Shown here: positions 6,442-13,392 of the stretch, piece after piece
How positions within the stretch are numbered: position 1 is the stretch's first letter
Layout: every line of letters starts with the position of its first letter
Source: DATLGD01 sp035540755
GTDB lineage: Bacteria > Actinomycetota > Actinomycetes > Mycobacteriales > SCTD01
NCBI GenBank assembly: GCA_035540755.1
Contig: DATLGD010000210.1
Span: 1-17,078 of the forward strand
DNA: 17,078 nucleotides
Reading direction: 5' to 3'
Notes under the pieces: generated by a model
What the model saw: the letters and a program-made list of their open reading frames with translations, nothing else
What the model was told of the DNA's origin: nothing
Database searches by the model: none
Position numbers and translations under genes: made by a program

Positions 6442-7560
6442 CTAACGCCGCCCGCCCTTGCGGTTCTTGTTGCGGCGGGCGCCGGCCGCCTTGCCCTTGG
6501 GGCCGTGCGGGCGGGACGCGCCGGGCCGGGCGCCGTTCGGCCCCCCGGACCGGGACGGCGCGACGCCGGGGTCGACCGGCGCGCTGCCGCCGGTGCCTGC
6601 GCCGTTGGTCCCGGCGGCGTCGGCGGCGGGCGTCGGCGTCGCGGCGCTGCCGTTGCCCCCCTTGCCGTCGCGCTTGCCGTCGCCCCTGCCGTCGCCCCTG
6701 CCGTCGCCCTTGCCGTCGCCCTTGCCGTTGTTGCCGCCCTTCCCGCCGCCGCCCTTGCCGCTGCCCGCCGAGGCGGCGGTCTCGCCGGGCCGCACCGGGG
6801 GTGGCATCCGCTTGATGACGTACGCCTGCTGCCCCATCGACCAGATGTTGGTGGTGACCCAGTAGAGGAGGACGCCGATCGGGAAGATCACGCCGGAGAC
6901 GGCGAAGGAGAACGGCAGCACGTAGAGCAGGAACTTCTGGATCATGATCTGCTGCGGGTCGGTGGCGCCGGCCCGGGCGATCATCTGCCGCTGGGTCCAG
7001 TAGGTCGTGGCGCCCATGAGCAGCACCATGACCGCCGCGACGATGCGGACCGTGGTGGGGGAGTCGGCGCCCAGGGTGGCGAGCTGCTCGGCCGTGCTGC
7101 GGAAGTTGGCCGCGACGGGGGCACCGAAGATCTGCGCCATCCCGCCCTCTTCGAGCTGCTGCGACGACAGCCCGTAGCGCGGCTCCCGGTCCGGCCCGAA
7201 GTGGCGGATGACGTGGAAGAGCGCGAAGAAGACCGGCAGCTGCAGCAGCAGCGGCAGGCAGCCGGCGATCGGGTTGGCGTTGTTCTCCTTGTAGAGCTTC
7301 ATCAGCTCCTGGTTGAGCGTCTCGCGGTCGCCCTTGTGCTTCTTCTGCAGCTCCTTGACCATCGGCGCGATCTCCTGCATGCGCCGCTGGCTGCGGATCT
7401 GCTTGACGAACAGCGGGAACAGCACCAGGCGCACGAAGACCGTGAGCAGCACGATCGACAGGCCCCACGCCAGGCCGCTGGCCGGGTCGAGGAAGGTGGC
7501 CAGCCCGTCGTGGATCGTGCGCAGGATGACGCCGACGGGAGTGGCGAGGGCTTCTAGCAA
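6442..7560 (-). CDS. yidC: Membrane protein insertase YidC (Oxa1 family)
   Basis: A 372-residue inner-membrane insertase that works alone or with Sec to insert and fold membrane proteins. Segments in order: a first helix near residue 34 (LAWGLSIVLLTVFVRLVLFP) with the conserved Arg of the hydrophilic groove, and the cytosolic hairpin MQEIAPMVKELQKKHKGDRE. Then come NPIAGCLPLLLQLPVFFALF, a helix around VRIVAAVMVLLMGATTYW, and the paired C-terminal helices FLLYVLPFSFAVSGVIFPIG / VLLYWVTTNIWSMGQQ. Residues 253-372 form a long, basic, Gly/Lys/Arg-rich tail ending NKNRKGGRR, with a tandem-repeat core. The TTG start overlaps the yidD stop by 7 nt and has an AGGAGA site. Stop is TAG. Confidence 0.95.
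   Translation of the reverse strand: MLEALATPVGVILRTIHDGLATFLDPASGLAWGLSIVLLTVFVRLVLFPLFVKQIRSQRRMQEIAPMVKELQKKHKGDRETLNQELMKLYKENNANPIAGCLPLLLQLPVFFALFHVIRHFGPDREPRYGLSSQQLEEGGMAQIFGAPVAANFRSTAEQLATLGADSPTTVRIVAAVMVLLMGATTYWTQRQMIARAGATDPQQIMIQKFLLYVLPFSFAVSGVIFPIGVLLYWVTTNIWSMGQQAYVIKRMPPPVRPGETAASAGSGKGGGGKGGNNGKGDGKGDGRGDGRGDGKRDGKGGNGSAATPTPAADAAGTNGAGTGGSAPVDPGVAPSRSGGPNGARPGASRPHGPKGKAAGARRNKNRKGGRR
6661..6725 (-). repeat. 12-bp tandem repeats in the yidC 3' part, encoding (K/R)GDG units
   Basis: The plus strand repeats the 12-mer CTTGCCGTCGCC with C/T and C/G variants. The encoded tetrapeptides are KGDG, RGDG and a KRDG variant around residues 279-300 of YidC. The register stays in frame, so copy-number changes would lengthen or shorten the tail without breaking the gene. 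Confidence 0.8.
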
Positions 7561-7931
7561 GGGAGGTCTCCTGGAGCCGGCGCGCTCGCGGCCGGGGCGG
7601 TGGGACGGCGGACGGGACGGGACCCGACAGGTCCCCGGGCGAACGGACGGGCCGGACCGGAGGTGCCGGACCGGCGGACCGCGGCAGCGGGGACCGGGTC
7701 GATCCCGCCGGGGTGGAAGGGGTGGCAGCGGGCCACCCGCCCGGCGGCCAGCCAGCTCCCGCGCGCGGCGCCGTGCGTGCCGACCGCCTCGGCGGCGTAG
7801 GCGCTGCACGTCGGCCAGAAGCGGCAGCGCGGGCCGAGCAGCGGGCTGATCCAGCGGCGGTAGCCGGCCACGACGGCGAGCAGCAGCCGGGCGACCAGGC
7901 CGGGCGCGACCTCGGGCTGCCCCGTGGTCAC
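7554..7931 (-). CDS. yidD: Membrane protein insertion efficiency factor YidD
   Basis: A 125-residue small membrane-associated protein that aids YidC-dependent insertion. The family core is complete: YRRWISPLLGPRCRFWPTCS, then AYAAEAVGTHGAARGSWLA, and RCHPFHPGGIDPVP, with the conserved cysteines. An amphipathic N-terminal helix (LVARLLLAVVAGYRRW) probably peripherally anchors it. After DPVP there is an unconserved tail of about 50 residues rich in Ala, Pro, Arg and Gly. The GTG start overlaps the rnpA stop as GTGA. The stop TAG lies inside the start region of yidC. Confidence 0.95.
   Translation of the reverse strand: MTTGQPEVAPGLVARLLLAVVAGYRRWISPLLGPRCRFWPTCSAYAAEAVGTHGAARGSWLAAGRVARCHPFHPGGIDPVPAAAVRRSGTSGPARPFARGPVGSRPVRRPTAPAASAPAPGDLPC
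7567..7572 (-). promoter_or_regulatory. Shine-Dalgarno AGGAGA setting the TTG start of yidC
   Basis: AGGAGA lies 6 nt before the TTG at 7560-7558 on the minus strand. The reading frame is open far upstream through yidD and rnpA, so this site plus the position of the first membrane segment decides the start. It lies inside the yidD coding sequence. Confidence 0.7.
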
Positions 7932-8359
7932 GGCGCGGCCCGCGCGGCGCCGGCGTCGCTGCGGCCGTCGTGCCCCGGGCCCGGACCGGCGGGGGCCGGC
8001 TGGGCGAGGCCCAGCCGGGCGAGGGCGGCGTCGAGGTCGCGCCCGAGCGCCGCGCTGTCGGCGTCACCCGCCGCGGGCGAGGCCCGCACGACGAGCCGGG
8101 CGCCGGACGGCATCCGGTCCAGGCGCGCGCGCAGCAGGTGGCGCAGCCGGCGGGAGGTGCGCGAGCGGACGACCGACCCGCCGACGGCGCGGCTCACCAC
8201 GAGGCCGGCCCGGGCCGGGCGGGGACCGTCAGGAGCCGGCTGGTCAGCCGGCGCGAGCGCCAGGTGCACCGTGAGCAGGGGACGGCCTGCACGGCGACCG
8301 CGCCGCACCACCTCGGTGAAGTCGGTGGAGCGGGTCAGTCGGGCAGACCGCGGGAGCAC
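7928..8359 (-). CDS. rnpA: Ribonuclease P protein component
   Basis: A 143-residue basic protein subunit of RNase P, which works with the catalytic M1 RNA (not in this window) to mature tRNA 5' ends. It starts LPRSARLTRSTDFTEVVRRGRRAG, the usual substrate-groove face. It contains RAGLVVSRAVGGSVVRSRTSRRLRHLLR and ARLVVRASPAA. The family RNR motif reads R65-S66-R67, so the Asn position is Ser. A Pro/Ala/Gly-rich extension of about 30 residues follows the fold, making it longer than the usual 110-125 residues. The GTG start lies 32 bp downstream of rpmH. The stop overlaps yidD by 4 nt. Confidence 0.93.
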   Translation of the reverse strand: MLPRSARLTRSTDFTEVVRRGRRAGRPLLTVHLALAPADQPAPDGPRPARAGLVVSRAVGGSVVRSRTSRRLRHLLRARLDRMPSGARLVVRASPAAGDADSAALGRDLDAALARLGLAQPAPAGPGPGHDGRSDAGAARAAP

Positions 8360-8391
8360 GGCGCCGGCCGGGGGGGCGACCGCGACGACCG

Positions 8392-8529
8392 TCAGGCCGA
8401 CAGCTCGTCGCGGCCCTTGCGACGGCGAGCGGCGAGGATGGCCCGACCGGCGCGGGTGCGCATGCGCAGCCGGAAGCCGTGCGTCTTCGCCCGACGGCGG
8501 TTGTTGGGCTGGAAGGTCCGCTTGCTCAC
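8392..8529 (-). CDS. rpmH: 50S ribosomal protein L34
   Basis: The 45-residue L34 starts MSKRTFQPNNRRRAKTHGFR and ends RRRKGRDELSA, complete and of standard length. It is the first gene of the minus-strand operon. The GTG start has GGAG 8 nt upstream. A clear promoter lies about 150 bp upstream, leaving a leader of roughly 140 nt. Confidence 0.97.
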   Translation of the reverse strand: MSKRTFQPNNRRRAKTHGFRLRMRTRAGRAILAARRRKGRDELSA

Positions 8530-8676
8530 GGTCAGGGCTCCGTCGCGTTCGTGGGATCGTGCTTCTGGGATGCTCGGTCGTGCTGCTGGTCGGCCTGCTG
8601 GCACGAGCCGCCGGGGGCCGCTGTCGGCCGGATCGGTGCGTGCCGAGCGCACGCCGGCACGGGCACAGACCCTCCT

Positions 8677-8705
8677 ACGGTACGGAGCGCCGGAGAGCCG
8701 GTCAA
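8677..8705 (-). promoter_or_regulatory. Sigma-70-type promoter of the rpmH operon
   Basis: On the minus strand TTGACC (8705-8700) is separated by exactly 17 bp from TACCGT (8682-8677), a near-consensus -35 and a TANNNT -10. Transcription would start near 8670 and run through rpmH into rnpA and downstream genes. It is divergent from the dnaA promoter, with about 53 bp between the two -35 boxes. Confidence 0.75.
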
Positions 8706-8745
8706 ACACAGCAGGTCCGACACGCCCGAGCCCAGGGTGCGCAGG

Positions 8746-8754
8746 TGTGGACAG
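8746..8754 (-). promoter_or_regulatory. DnaA box (CTGTCCACA, 8/9 to TTGTCCACA)
   Basis: The plus strand reads TGTGGACAG. It lies 4 bp upstream of the dnaA -35 hexamer, between the divergent promoters, so DnaA bound here could affect both. Confidence 0.7.
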
Positions 8755-8758
8755 CGCC

Positions 8759-8787
8759 TTGCCCCGCCTGGGTCCGGCTGTTAGCGT
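8759..8787 (+). promoter_or_regulatory. Sigma-70-type promoter of dnaA
   Basis: TTGCCC (8759-8764) and TAGCGT (8782-8787) are separated by 17 bp, an optimal geometry with a TANNNT -10. A transcript would start near 8794 and have a leader of about 225 nt before the GTG at 9019. DnaA boxes flank it on both sides, which fits negative autoregulation by DnaA as known in many bacteria. Confidence 0.7.
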
Positions 8788-8804
8788 CCGCGCGCCGGAG
8801 TCGC

Positions 8805-8813
8805 TGTGGACAG
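8805..8813 (-). promoter_or_regulatory. DnaA box (CTGTCCACA, 8/9)
   Basis: The plus strand reads TGTGGACAG, identical to the box at 8746. It lies about 11 bp past the inferred dnaA transcription start. Confidence 0.7.
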
Positions 8814-8932
8814 CCGCCTGCAGGTCGCGCTCCGACAGCGGCCGGGGCCGCGTCGCGGCGGAACCGGGACGCTGCTGCGGCGCACCGCCCGCGAGGTCCC
8901 CGCCGGCTCCACCCGGCCCACTGCCCACATCC

Positions 8933-8941
8933 TGTGGACAA
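8933..8941 (-). promoter_or_regulatory. DnaA box, perfect consensus TTGTCCACA
   Basis: The plus strand reads TGTGGACAA. It is the only exact 9/9 match I found in either gap flanking dnaA and lies about 80 bp before the dnaA start codon. Confidence 0.8.
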
Positions 8942-8944
8942 CAC

Positions 8945-8953
8945 TGTGGATCA
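8945..8953 (-). promoter_or_regulatory. DnaA box (TGATCCACA, 8/9 to TTATCCACA)
   Basis: The plus strand reads TGTGGATCA. It sits 3 bp from the perfect box in the same orientation, a 12-bp repeat period, so two DnaA molecules could bind side by side. Confidence 0.65.
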
Positions 8954-9018
8954 CCGCTAGGCGTCTGCCGTCCCACCGGGCGCCGCCGACCCGATCCGAC
9001 CCGAGGACGAGGAACCGC

Positions 9019-10686
9019 GTGACCGACTCTCCGCCGAGCAGCAACCACCCGACGGCGGGGGCAGGGCAGCAGGACCTCGAGCACGCGCCGCACGCTGAGC
9101 CGCCGCGAGAGCTGGACCAGGTGTGGGCCTCGGCGGTCGAGGGGCTGCCGGACGCTGCGCTGTCCCCGCAGCACCGCGCGTGGGTCCGGCTCACCCGGCC
9201 GCTCGGGCTGGTCGAGGACACCGCGCTGCTCGCCGCGCCCAACGAGTTCGCCAAGGACGTGCTGGAGAGCCGGCTGCGGCCGGTGCTCGCCGGGGCGCTC
9301 AGCGCCGCCTACGGCCGCGACATCTCGGTGGCGGTCACGGTGCAGCCATTGGCCCCCGGGGCCTCCTCGACCGGGGCGCCACCGGCTCCCCGCCCGGACG
9401 TGCCGGCCGGCCTCGGCGCCGCCTGGCCGGAGCAGCCGGACGAGGGGACGGCCCGCTTCTCCGCGTCCGGTCCGGACGGCGACGGTCGCGACGGCGTGCA
9501 GCGCGGCGGCTCAGCGGCGCACTACGGCGTCACCCCGCCGGCCGACGACCGGCCGCGCGACCCGCAGCAGGACCGCACCTGGAGCGGCACCCCCGCCCCG
9601 GTCGACCGGCTCGCCGAGGAGATCGTCCGGCCGCGCACGCCGGTCGAGCCGGCCCGGCTGAACAGCAAGTACGTCTTCGAGTCCTTCGTCATCGGCGCGT
9701 CCAACCGGTTCGCCCATGCCGCCGCCGTCGCCGTGGCCGAGGCCCCGGCGAAGGCCTACAACCCGCTGTTCGTCTACGGCGAGTCCGGCCTCGGCAAGAC
9801 CCACCTGCTGCACGCCATCGGCCACTACGCCCAGCACCTGTTCGCCGGTGCCCGGGTGCGCTACGTGAGCTCGGAGGAGTTCACCAACGACTTCATCAAC
9901 TCGATCCGCGACGGGCGGGCGGAGACCTTCCGCAAGCGCTACCGCGAGGTCGACATCCTGCTCGTCGACGACATCCAGTTCCTCGAGCACAAGGAGGGCA
10001 CGCAGGAGGAGTTCTTCCACACCTTCAACACCCTCCACAACGCCAGCAAGCAGATCGTCATCAGCTCCGACCGGCCGCCCAAGCAGCTGTCCACGCTGGA
10101 GGACCGGCTCCGCACCCGGTTCGAGTGGGGCCTGATCACCGACGTCCAGCCACCCGATCTCGAGACCCGCATCGCCATCCTGCGCAAGAAGGCCGCGCAG
10201 GACCGGCTGGCGGCGCCGCCGGACGTGCTCGAGTTCATCGCCAGCAAGATCAGCCGCAACATCCGCGAGCTCGAGGGCGCGCTCATCCGCGTGACGGCGT
10301 TCGCCTCCCTCAACCGCCAGGCGGTCGACCTCTCGCTGGCCGAGGTGGTGCTCAAGGACCTCATCCCGGCCGACGGCGGCCCGGAGATCACCGGGGCCAC
10401 GATCATGGCCGCCACCGCCGAGTACTTCGGGCTGACCATGGAGGACCTCTGCGGCTCCTCGCGCTCACGCGTGCTCGTCACCGCCCGGCAGATCGCGATG
10501 TACCTGTGCCGGGAGCTCACCGACCTGTCCCTGCCCAAGATCGGTCAGATGTTCGGCGGCCGCGACCACACCACCGTCATCCACGCCGACCGCAAGATCC
10601 GCGGTCAGATGGCCGAGCGGCGGGCGATCTACAACCAGGTCGCCGAGCTGACCAACCGCATCAAGACCCGGTCCCGCCAGCCGTGA
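9019..10686 (+). CDS. dnaA: Chromosomal replication initiator protein DnaA
   Basis: A 555-residue DnaA, the AAA+ initiator that binds DnaA boxes, melts the origin and recruits the helicase. Domain I covers about residues 30-110 (LDQVWASAVEGL, APNEFAKDVLESRL). Domain II (about 110-210) is a long Pro/Gly/Asp-rich linker, as in other actinobacteria. Domain III has Walker A GESGLGKTH with Lys 260, Walker B ILLVDDIQFLE with Asp 317-318, and the arginine-finger region TLEDRLRTRFEWGL. Domain IV ends with the DnaA signature GGRDHTTVIHADRKI (from 513), which reads box DNA. GTG is chosen because GAGGA lies just upstream and MTDSPP-type starts are usual. The frame stays open upstream, but that part lies in the leader and is not conserved-looking. 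Confidence 0.97.
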   Translation: MTDSPPSSNHPTAGAGQQDLEHAPHAEPPRELDQVWASAVEGLPDAALSPQHRAWVRLTRPLGLVEDTALLAAPNEFAKDVLESRLRPVLAGALSAAYGRDISVAVTVQPLAPGASSTGAPPAPRPDVPAGLGAAWPEQPDEGTARFSASGPDGDGRDGVQRGGSAAHYGVTPPADDRPRDPQQDRTWSGTPAPVDRLAEEIVRPRTPVEPARLNSKYVFESFVIGASNRFAHAAAVAVAEAPAKAYNPLFVYGESGLGKTHLLHAIGHYAQHLFAGARVRYVSSEEFTNDFINSIRDGRAETFRKRYREVDILLVDDIQFLEHKEGTQEEFFHTFNTLHNASKQIVISSDRPPKQLSTLEDRLRTRFEWGLITDVQPPDLETRIAILRKKAAQDRLAAPPDVLEFIASKISRNIRELEGALIRVTAFASLNRQAVDLSLAEVVLKDLIPADGGPEITGATIMAATAEYFGLTMEDLCGSSRSRVLVTARQIAMYLCRELTDLSLPKIGQMFGGRDHTTVIHADRKIRGQMAERRAIYNQVAELTNRIKTRSRQP

Positions 10687-10690
10687 CGCC

Positions 10691-10714
10691 GCCCCTGCCG
10701 CCCGCCGCAGGGGC
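10691..10714 (+). terminator. Hairpin just after dnaA, probable terminator without T-run
   Basis: GCCCCTGC (10691-10698) and GCAGGGGC (10707-10714) form a perfect 8-bp stem with an 8-nt loop, starting 4 bp after the dnaA stop. No T-run follows. It would separate dnaA transcription from the origin region and dnaN. Confidence 0.6.
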
Positions 10715-10776
10715 CGCTCCATCCGGCTTCGCCACTGCTCGCGCTGTGGTGTCCGTCACGCAGCGTCCCCACAGAC

Positions 10777-10785
10777 TGGGGACAA
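10777..10785 (-). promoter_or_regulatory. DnaA box (TTGTCCCCA, 8/9)
   Basis: The plus strand reads TGGGGACAA; one mismatch in the core. It lies 3 bp from the next box, at the same 12-bp period as the pair upstream of dnaA. Confidence 0.55.
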
Positions 10786-10788
10786 CCC

Positions 10789-10797
10789 TGTGGACGG
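10789..10797 (-). promoter_or_regulatory. DnaA box (CCGTCCACA, 7/9)
   Basis: The plus strand reads TGTGGACGG. The GTCCACA core is intact and the two outer T positions are C. Confidence 0.5.
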
Positions 10798-10934
10798 CGG
10801 TGGACGACGTGCGGTCCGGCAGTGGAGGACCGGACCGGGTGCGCCGGCGCTCCACAGCCGTCCACGGCCGGACGGGGGTCGCCTCCACATCCCGCGCACA
10901 CCGCGGCACGCCGTCCGACCTGCGCCGACACCCG

Positions 10935-10943
10935 ATGTCCACA
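10935..10943 (+). promoter_or_regulatory. DnaA box (ATGTCCACA, 8/9)
   Basis: One mismatch, at the first position only; the strongest box in the dnaA-dnaN gap by core quality and in the opposite orientation to the others. Confidence 0.65.
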
Positions 10944-11019
10944 GCGTCGCGCACCCCGACCACGACGGACTGCTCTGTCTCCCCGAAGAACATCTTCTGG
11001 AACTCGGGGAGCGCGCTGC

Positions 11020-11028
11020 TGTGGACGC
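11020..11028 (-). promoter_or_regulatory. DnaA box (GCGTCCACA, 7/9)
   Basis: The plus strand reads TGTGGACGC; core intact. It is the box closest to dnaN, about 82 bp before its start, next to the least GC-rich stretch. Confidence 0.5.
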
Positions 11029-11110
11029 ACCGGGTCTGGCACGCTGACCACCCCCGCCGGCCCGTTGCCGAGCGTCGTCGGGACGAGCAGCACACACGAG
11101 AGGGAGCCCG

Positions 11111-12307
11111 ATGGAGCTGAGGGTCGAGCGCGACGCGTTCGCCGACGCCGTGACCTGGACCGCCCGGTCGCTGCCGGCCCGTCCGCCGATGCAGGTGCTG
11201 CTCGGGCTCCTGCTCGACGCCACCGGCGAGGACGGCCTGGAGATCTCCGGCTTCGACTACGAGGTGAGCTCGCGGGTCGGGCTCGGCGCCACCTCCGGTC
11301 TGATCGGCGTGGGTGAGACCGGCAAGGTCCTCGTCCCGGGCCGGCTGCTCTCGGAGATCGTGCGCGCGCTGCCGCCGTCGCCGGTCGACCTGCGCCTGGA
11401 CGGCTCGCGGGTGGTGCTCACCTGCGGAGCCGCCCGCTTCACGCTGCCGACGCTCCCGGTCGAGGACTACCCGGCCCTGCCGGCCATGCCGGAGACGGCC
11501 GGCACGCTCGAGAGCGACGTCTTCGCCGCCGCTGTCGCCCAGGTCGCGGTCGCCGCGGGGCGTGACGACACGTTGCCGGTGCTCACCGGGGTCCGGGTCG
11601 AGATCGAGGACGACACGCTCACCCTCGCCGCCACCGACCGCTACCGCCTGGCCGTCCGGACGCTGCCGTGGAAGCCGACGGTGCCGGGCCTGTCGACGAC
11701 GGCGCTCGTGCCGGCCCGCACCCTGGCGGAGACCGCGAAGGCGCTGACCAGCGGGCCCGAGGTCACCGTCGCGCTGTCCACGTCCGGCGGCTCCGAGGGG
11801 ATGATCGGCTTCGAGGGGGGGAGCCGTCGCACGACGTCCCGCCTGCTCGAGGGCGAGTTCCCGAAGTACCGCTCGCTGCTGCCCAGCGAGAGCTCGGCGA
11901 CGGCGTCGGTGTCGACCGGGTCCTTCGCCGAGGCGGTCCGCCGCGTCGCGCTCGTGGCCGCCCGGAACGCCCCGGTGCGACTGACCTTCGAGGCCGACGC
12001 CGGCGCAGGGACGCTGCGGCTCGAGGCCGGCGGCGCCGACGACGCGTCGGCCAGCGAGCAGCTCGAGTGCGACTGGCAGGGCGACTCCACGACCGGCGAC
12101 GAGCCGTTCTCGATCGCGTTCAACCCCGGCTACCTGCTCGACGGGCTGTCCGCCGTCGACAGCGACCTGACCGTGCTGTCGTTCACCGGGCCGACCCGCC
12201 CGGCCGTGCTCACCAGCAAGCACGACGACGGCGCCGACTCGGGCCCGGCCGGGGCCGGGCCGCGCGACTACCGCTACCTGCTCATGCCGGTGCGCCTGTC
12301 CGGCTGA
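11111..12307 (+). CDS. dnaN: DNA polymerase III sliding clamp (beta subunit)
   Basis: A 398-residue beta clamp that encircles DNA as a dimer and tethers DNA polymerase III and repair proteins. The three clamp folds are recognisable. It starts MELRVERDAFADAVTWTARS, and the first domain ends near LPVEDYPALPAMPE. The second includes GVRVEIEDDTLTLAATDRYR and EGEFPKYRSLLP, and the third ends with YRYLLMPVRLSG, the normal C-terminal MPxRL motif next to the client-binding pocket. The ATG has AGGGAG 4 nt upstream. A 68-bp gap with no clear terminator precedes gnd, so readthrough is plausible. Confidence 0.97.
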   Translation: MELRVERDAFADAVTWTARSLPARPPMQVLLGLLLDATGEDGLEISGFDYEVSSRVGLGATSGLIGVGETGKVLVPGRLLSEIVRALPPSPVDLRLDGSRVVLTCGAARFTLPTLPVEDYPALPAMPETAGTLESDVFAAAVAQVAVAAGRDDTLPVLTGVRVEIEDDTLTLAATDRYRLAVRTLPWKPTVPGLSTTALVPARTLAETAKALTSGPEVTVALSTSGGSEGMIGFEGGSRRTTSRLLEGEFPKYRSLLPSESSATASVSTGSFAEAVRRVALVAARNAPVRLTFEADAGAGTLRLEAGGADDASASEQLECDWQGDSTTGDEPFSIAFNPGYLLDGLSAVDSDLTVLSFTGPTRPAVLTSKHDDGADSGPAGAGPRDYRYLLMPVRLSG

Positions 12308-12375
12308 GGCGGGGCGCCGCCCGTCGCGGGCACCGGCACACCAGGTCCGCTGCGGCGGCACGACGAAGGGATCGC

Positions 12376-13383
<1,008 letters not shown>

Positions 13384-13392
13384 GCGGGGCGC

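Larger units (their letters stand above)
8530..9018. other. rpmH-dnaA intergenic region: divergent promoters, leaders and DnaA boxes
   Basis: This 489-bp stretch has no convincing gene. It holds the rpmH leader (about 8530-8670), the rpmH promoter, a DnaA box, the dnaA promoter, a second identical box, a dnaA leader of about 225 nt, and a perfect plus a near-perfect DnaA box at 8933-8953. In several bacteria this interval is part of a bipartite origin; in actinobacteria it usually serves dnaA autoregulation. Confidence 0.8.
10715..11110. other. oriC: Presumed chromosomal origin oriC (dnaA-dnaN intergenic)
   Basis: The dnaA-dnaN gap is the origin in studied Streptomyces and Mycobacterium species. 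Here it is free of genes and dense in DnaA-box-like cores. Two sites match TTGTCCACA at 8/9 (10777-10785 and 10935-10943) and two at 7/9 (10789-10797, 11020-11028). Weaker relatives lie at 10799-10807, 10848-10856, 10858-10866 and 10881-10889. The least GC-rich part is near 10970-11005, around a GAAGA-N3-TCTTC palindrome, and is the best candidate for unwinding. No exact consensus box is present. No promoter for dnaN is obvious. Function is inferred from position and box clustering. Confidence 0.75.

Noticed and set aside
6661..6725. Tandem 12-mers as a CRISPR-like or iteron array
   Set aside because: The repeats have no spacers, remain in frame within yidC and encode a regular (K/R)GDG pattern, so they are a coding repeat.
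8806..9018. A longer dnaA starting at GTG 8806
   Set aside because: The frame is open, but the added 71 residues are translated DnaA-box and leader sequence with no resemblance to DnaA domain I. The GTG at 9019 has a ribosome site and a typical N-terminus.
10774..10797. Back-to-back DnaA-like boxes in the origin as an insertion-sequence end or attachment site
   Set aside because: They match the TTGTCCACA core and sit in the dnaA-dnaN gap. No integrase, transposase or target duplication is nearby.
12308..12375. Terminator between dnaN and gnd
   Set aside because: Only short overlapping GC stems are possible and none is distinct from background; readthrough into gnd is as likely.
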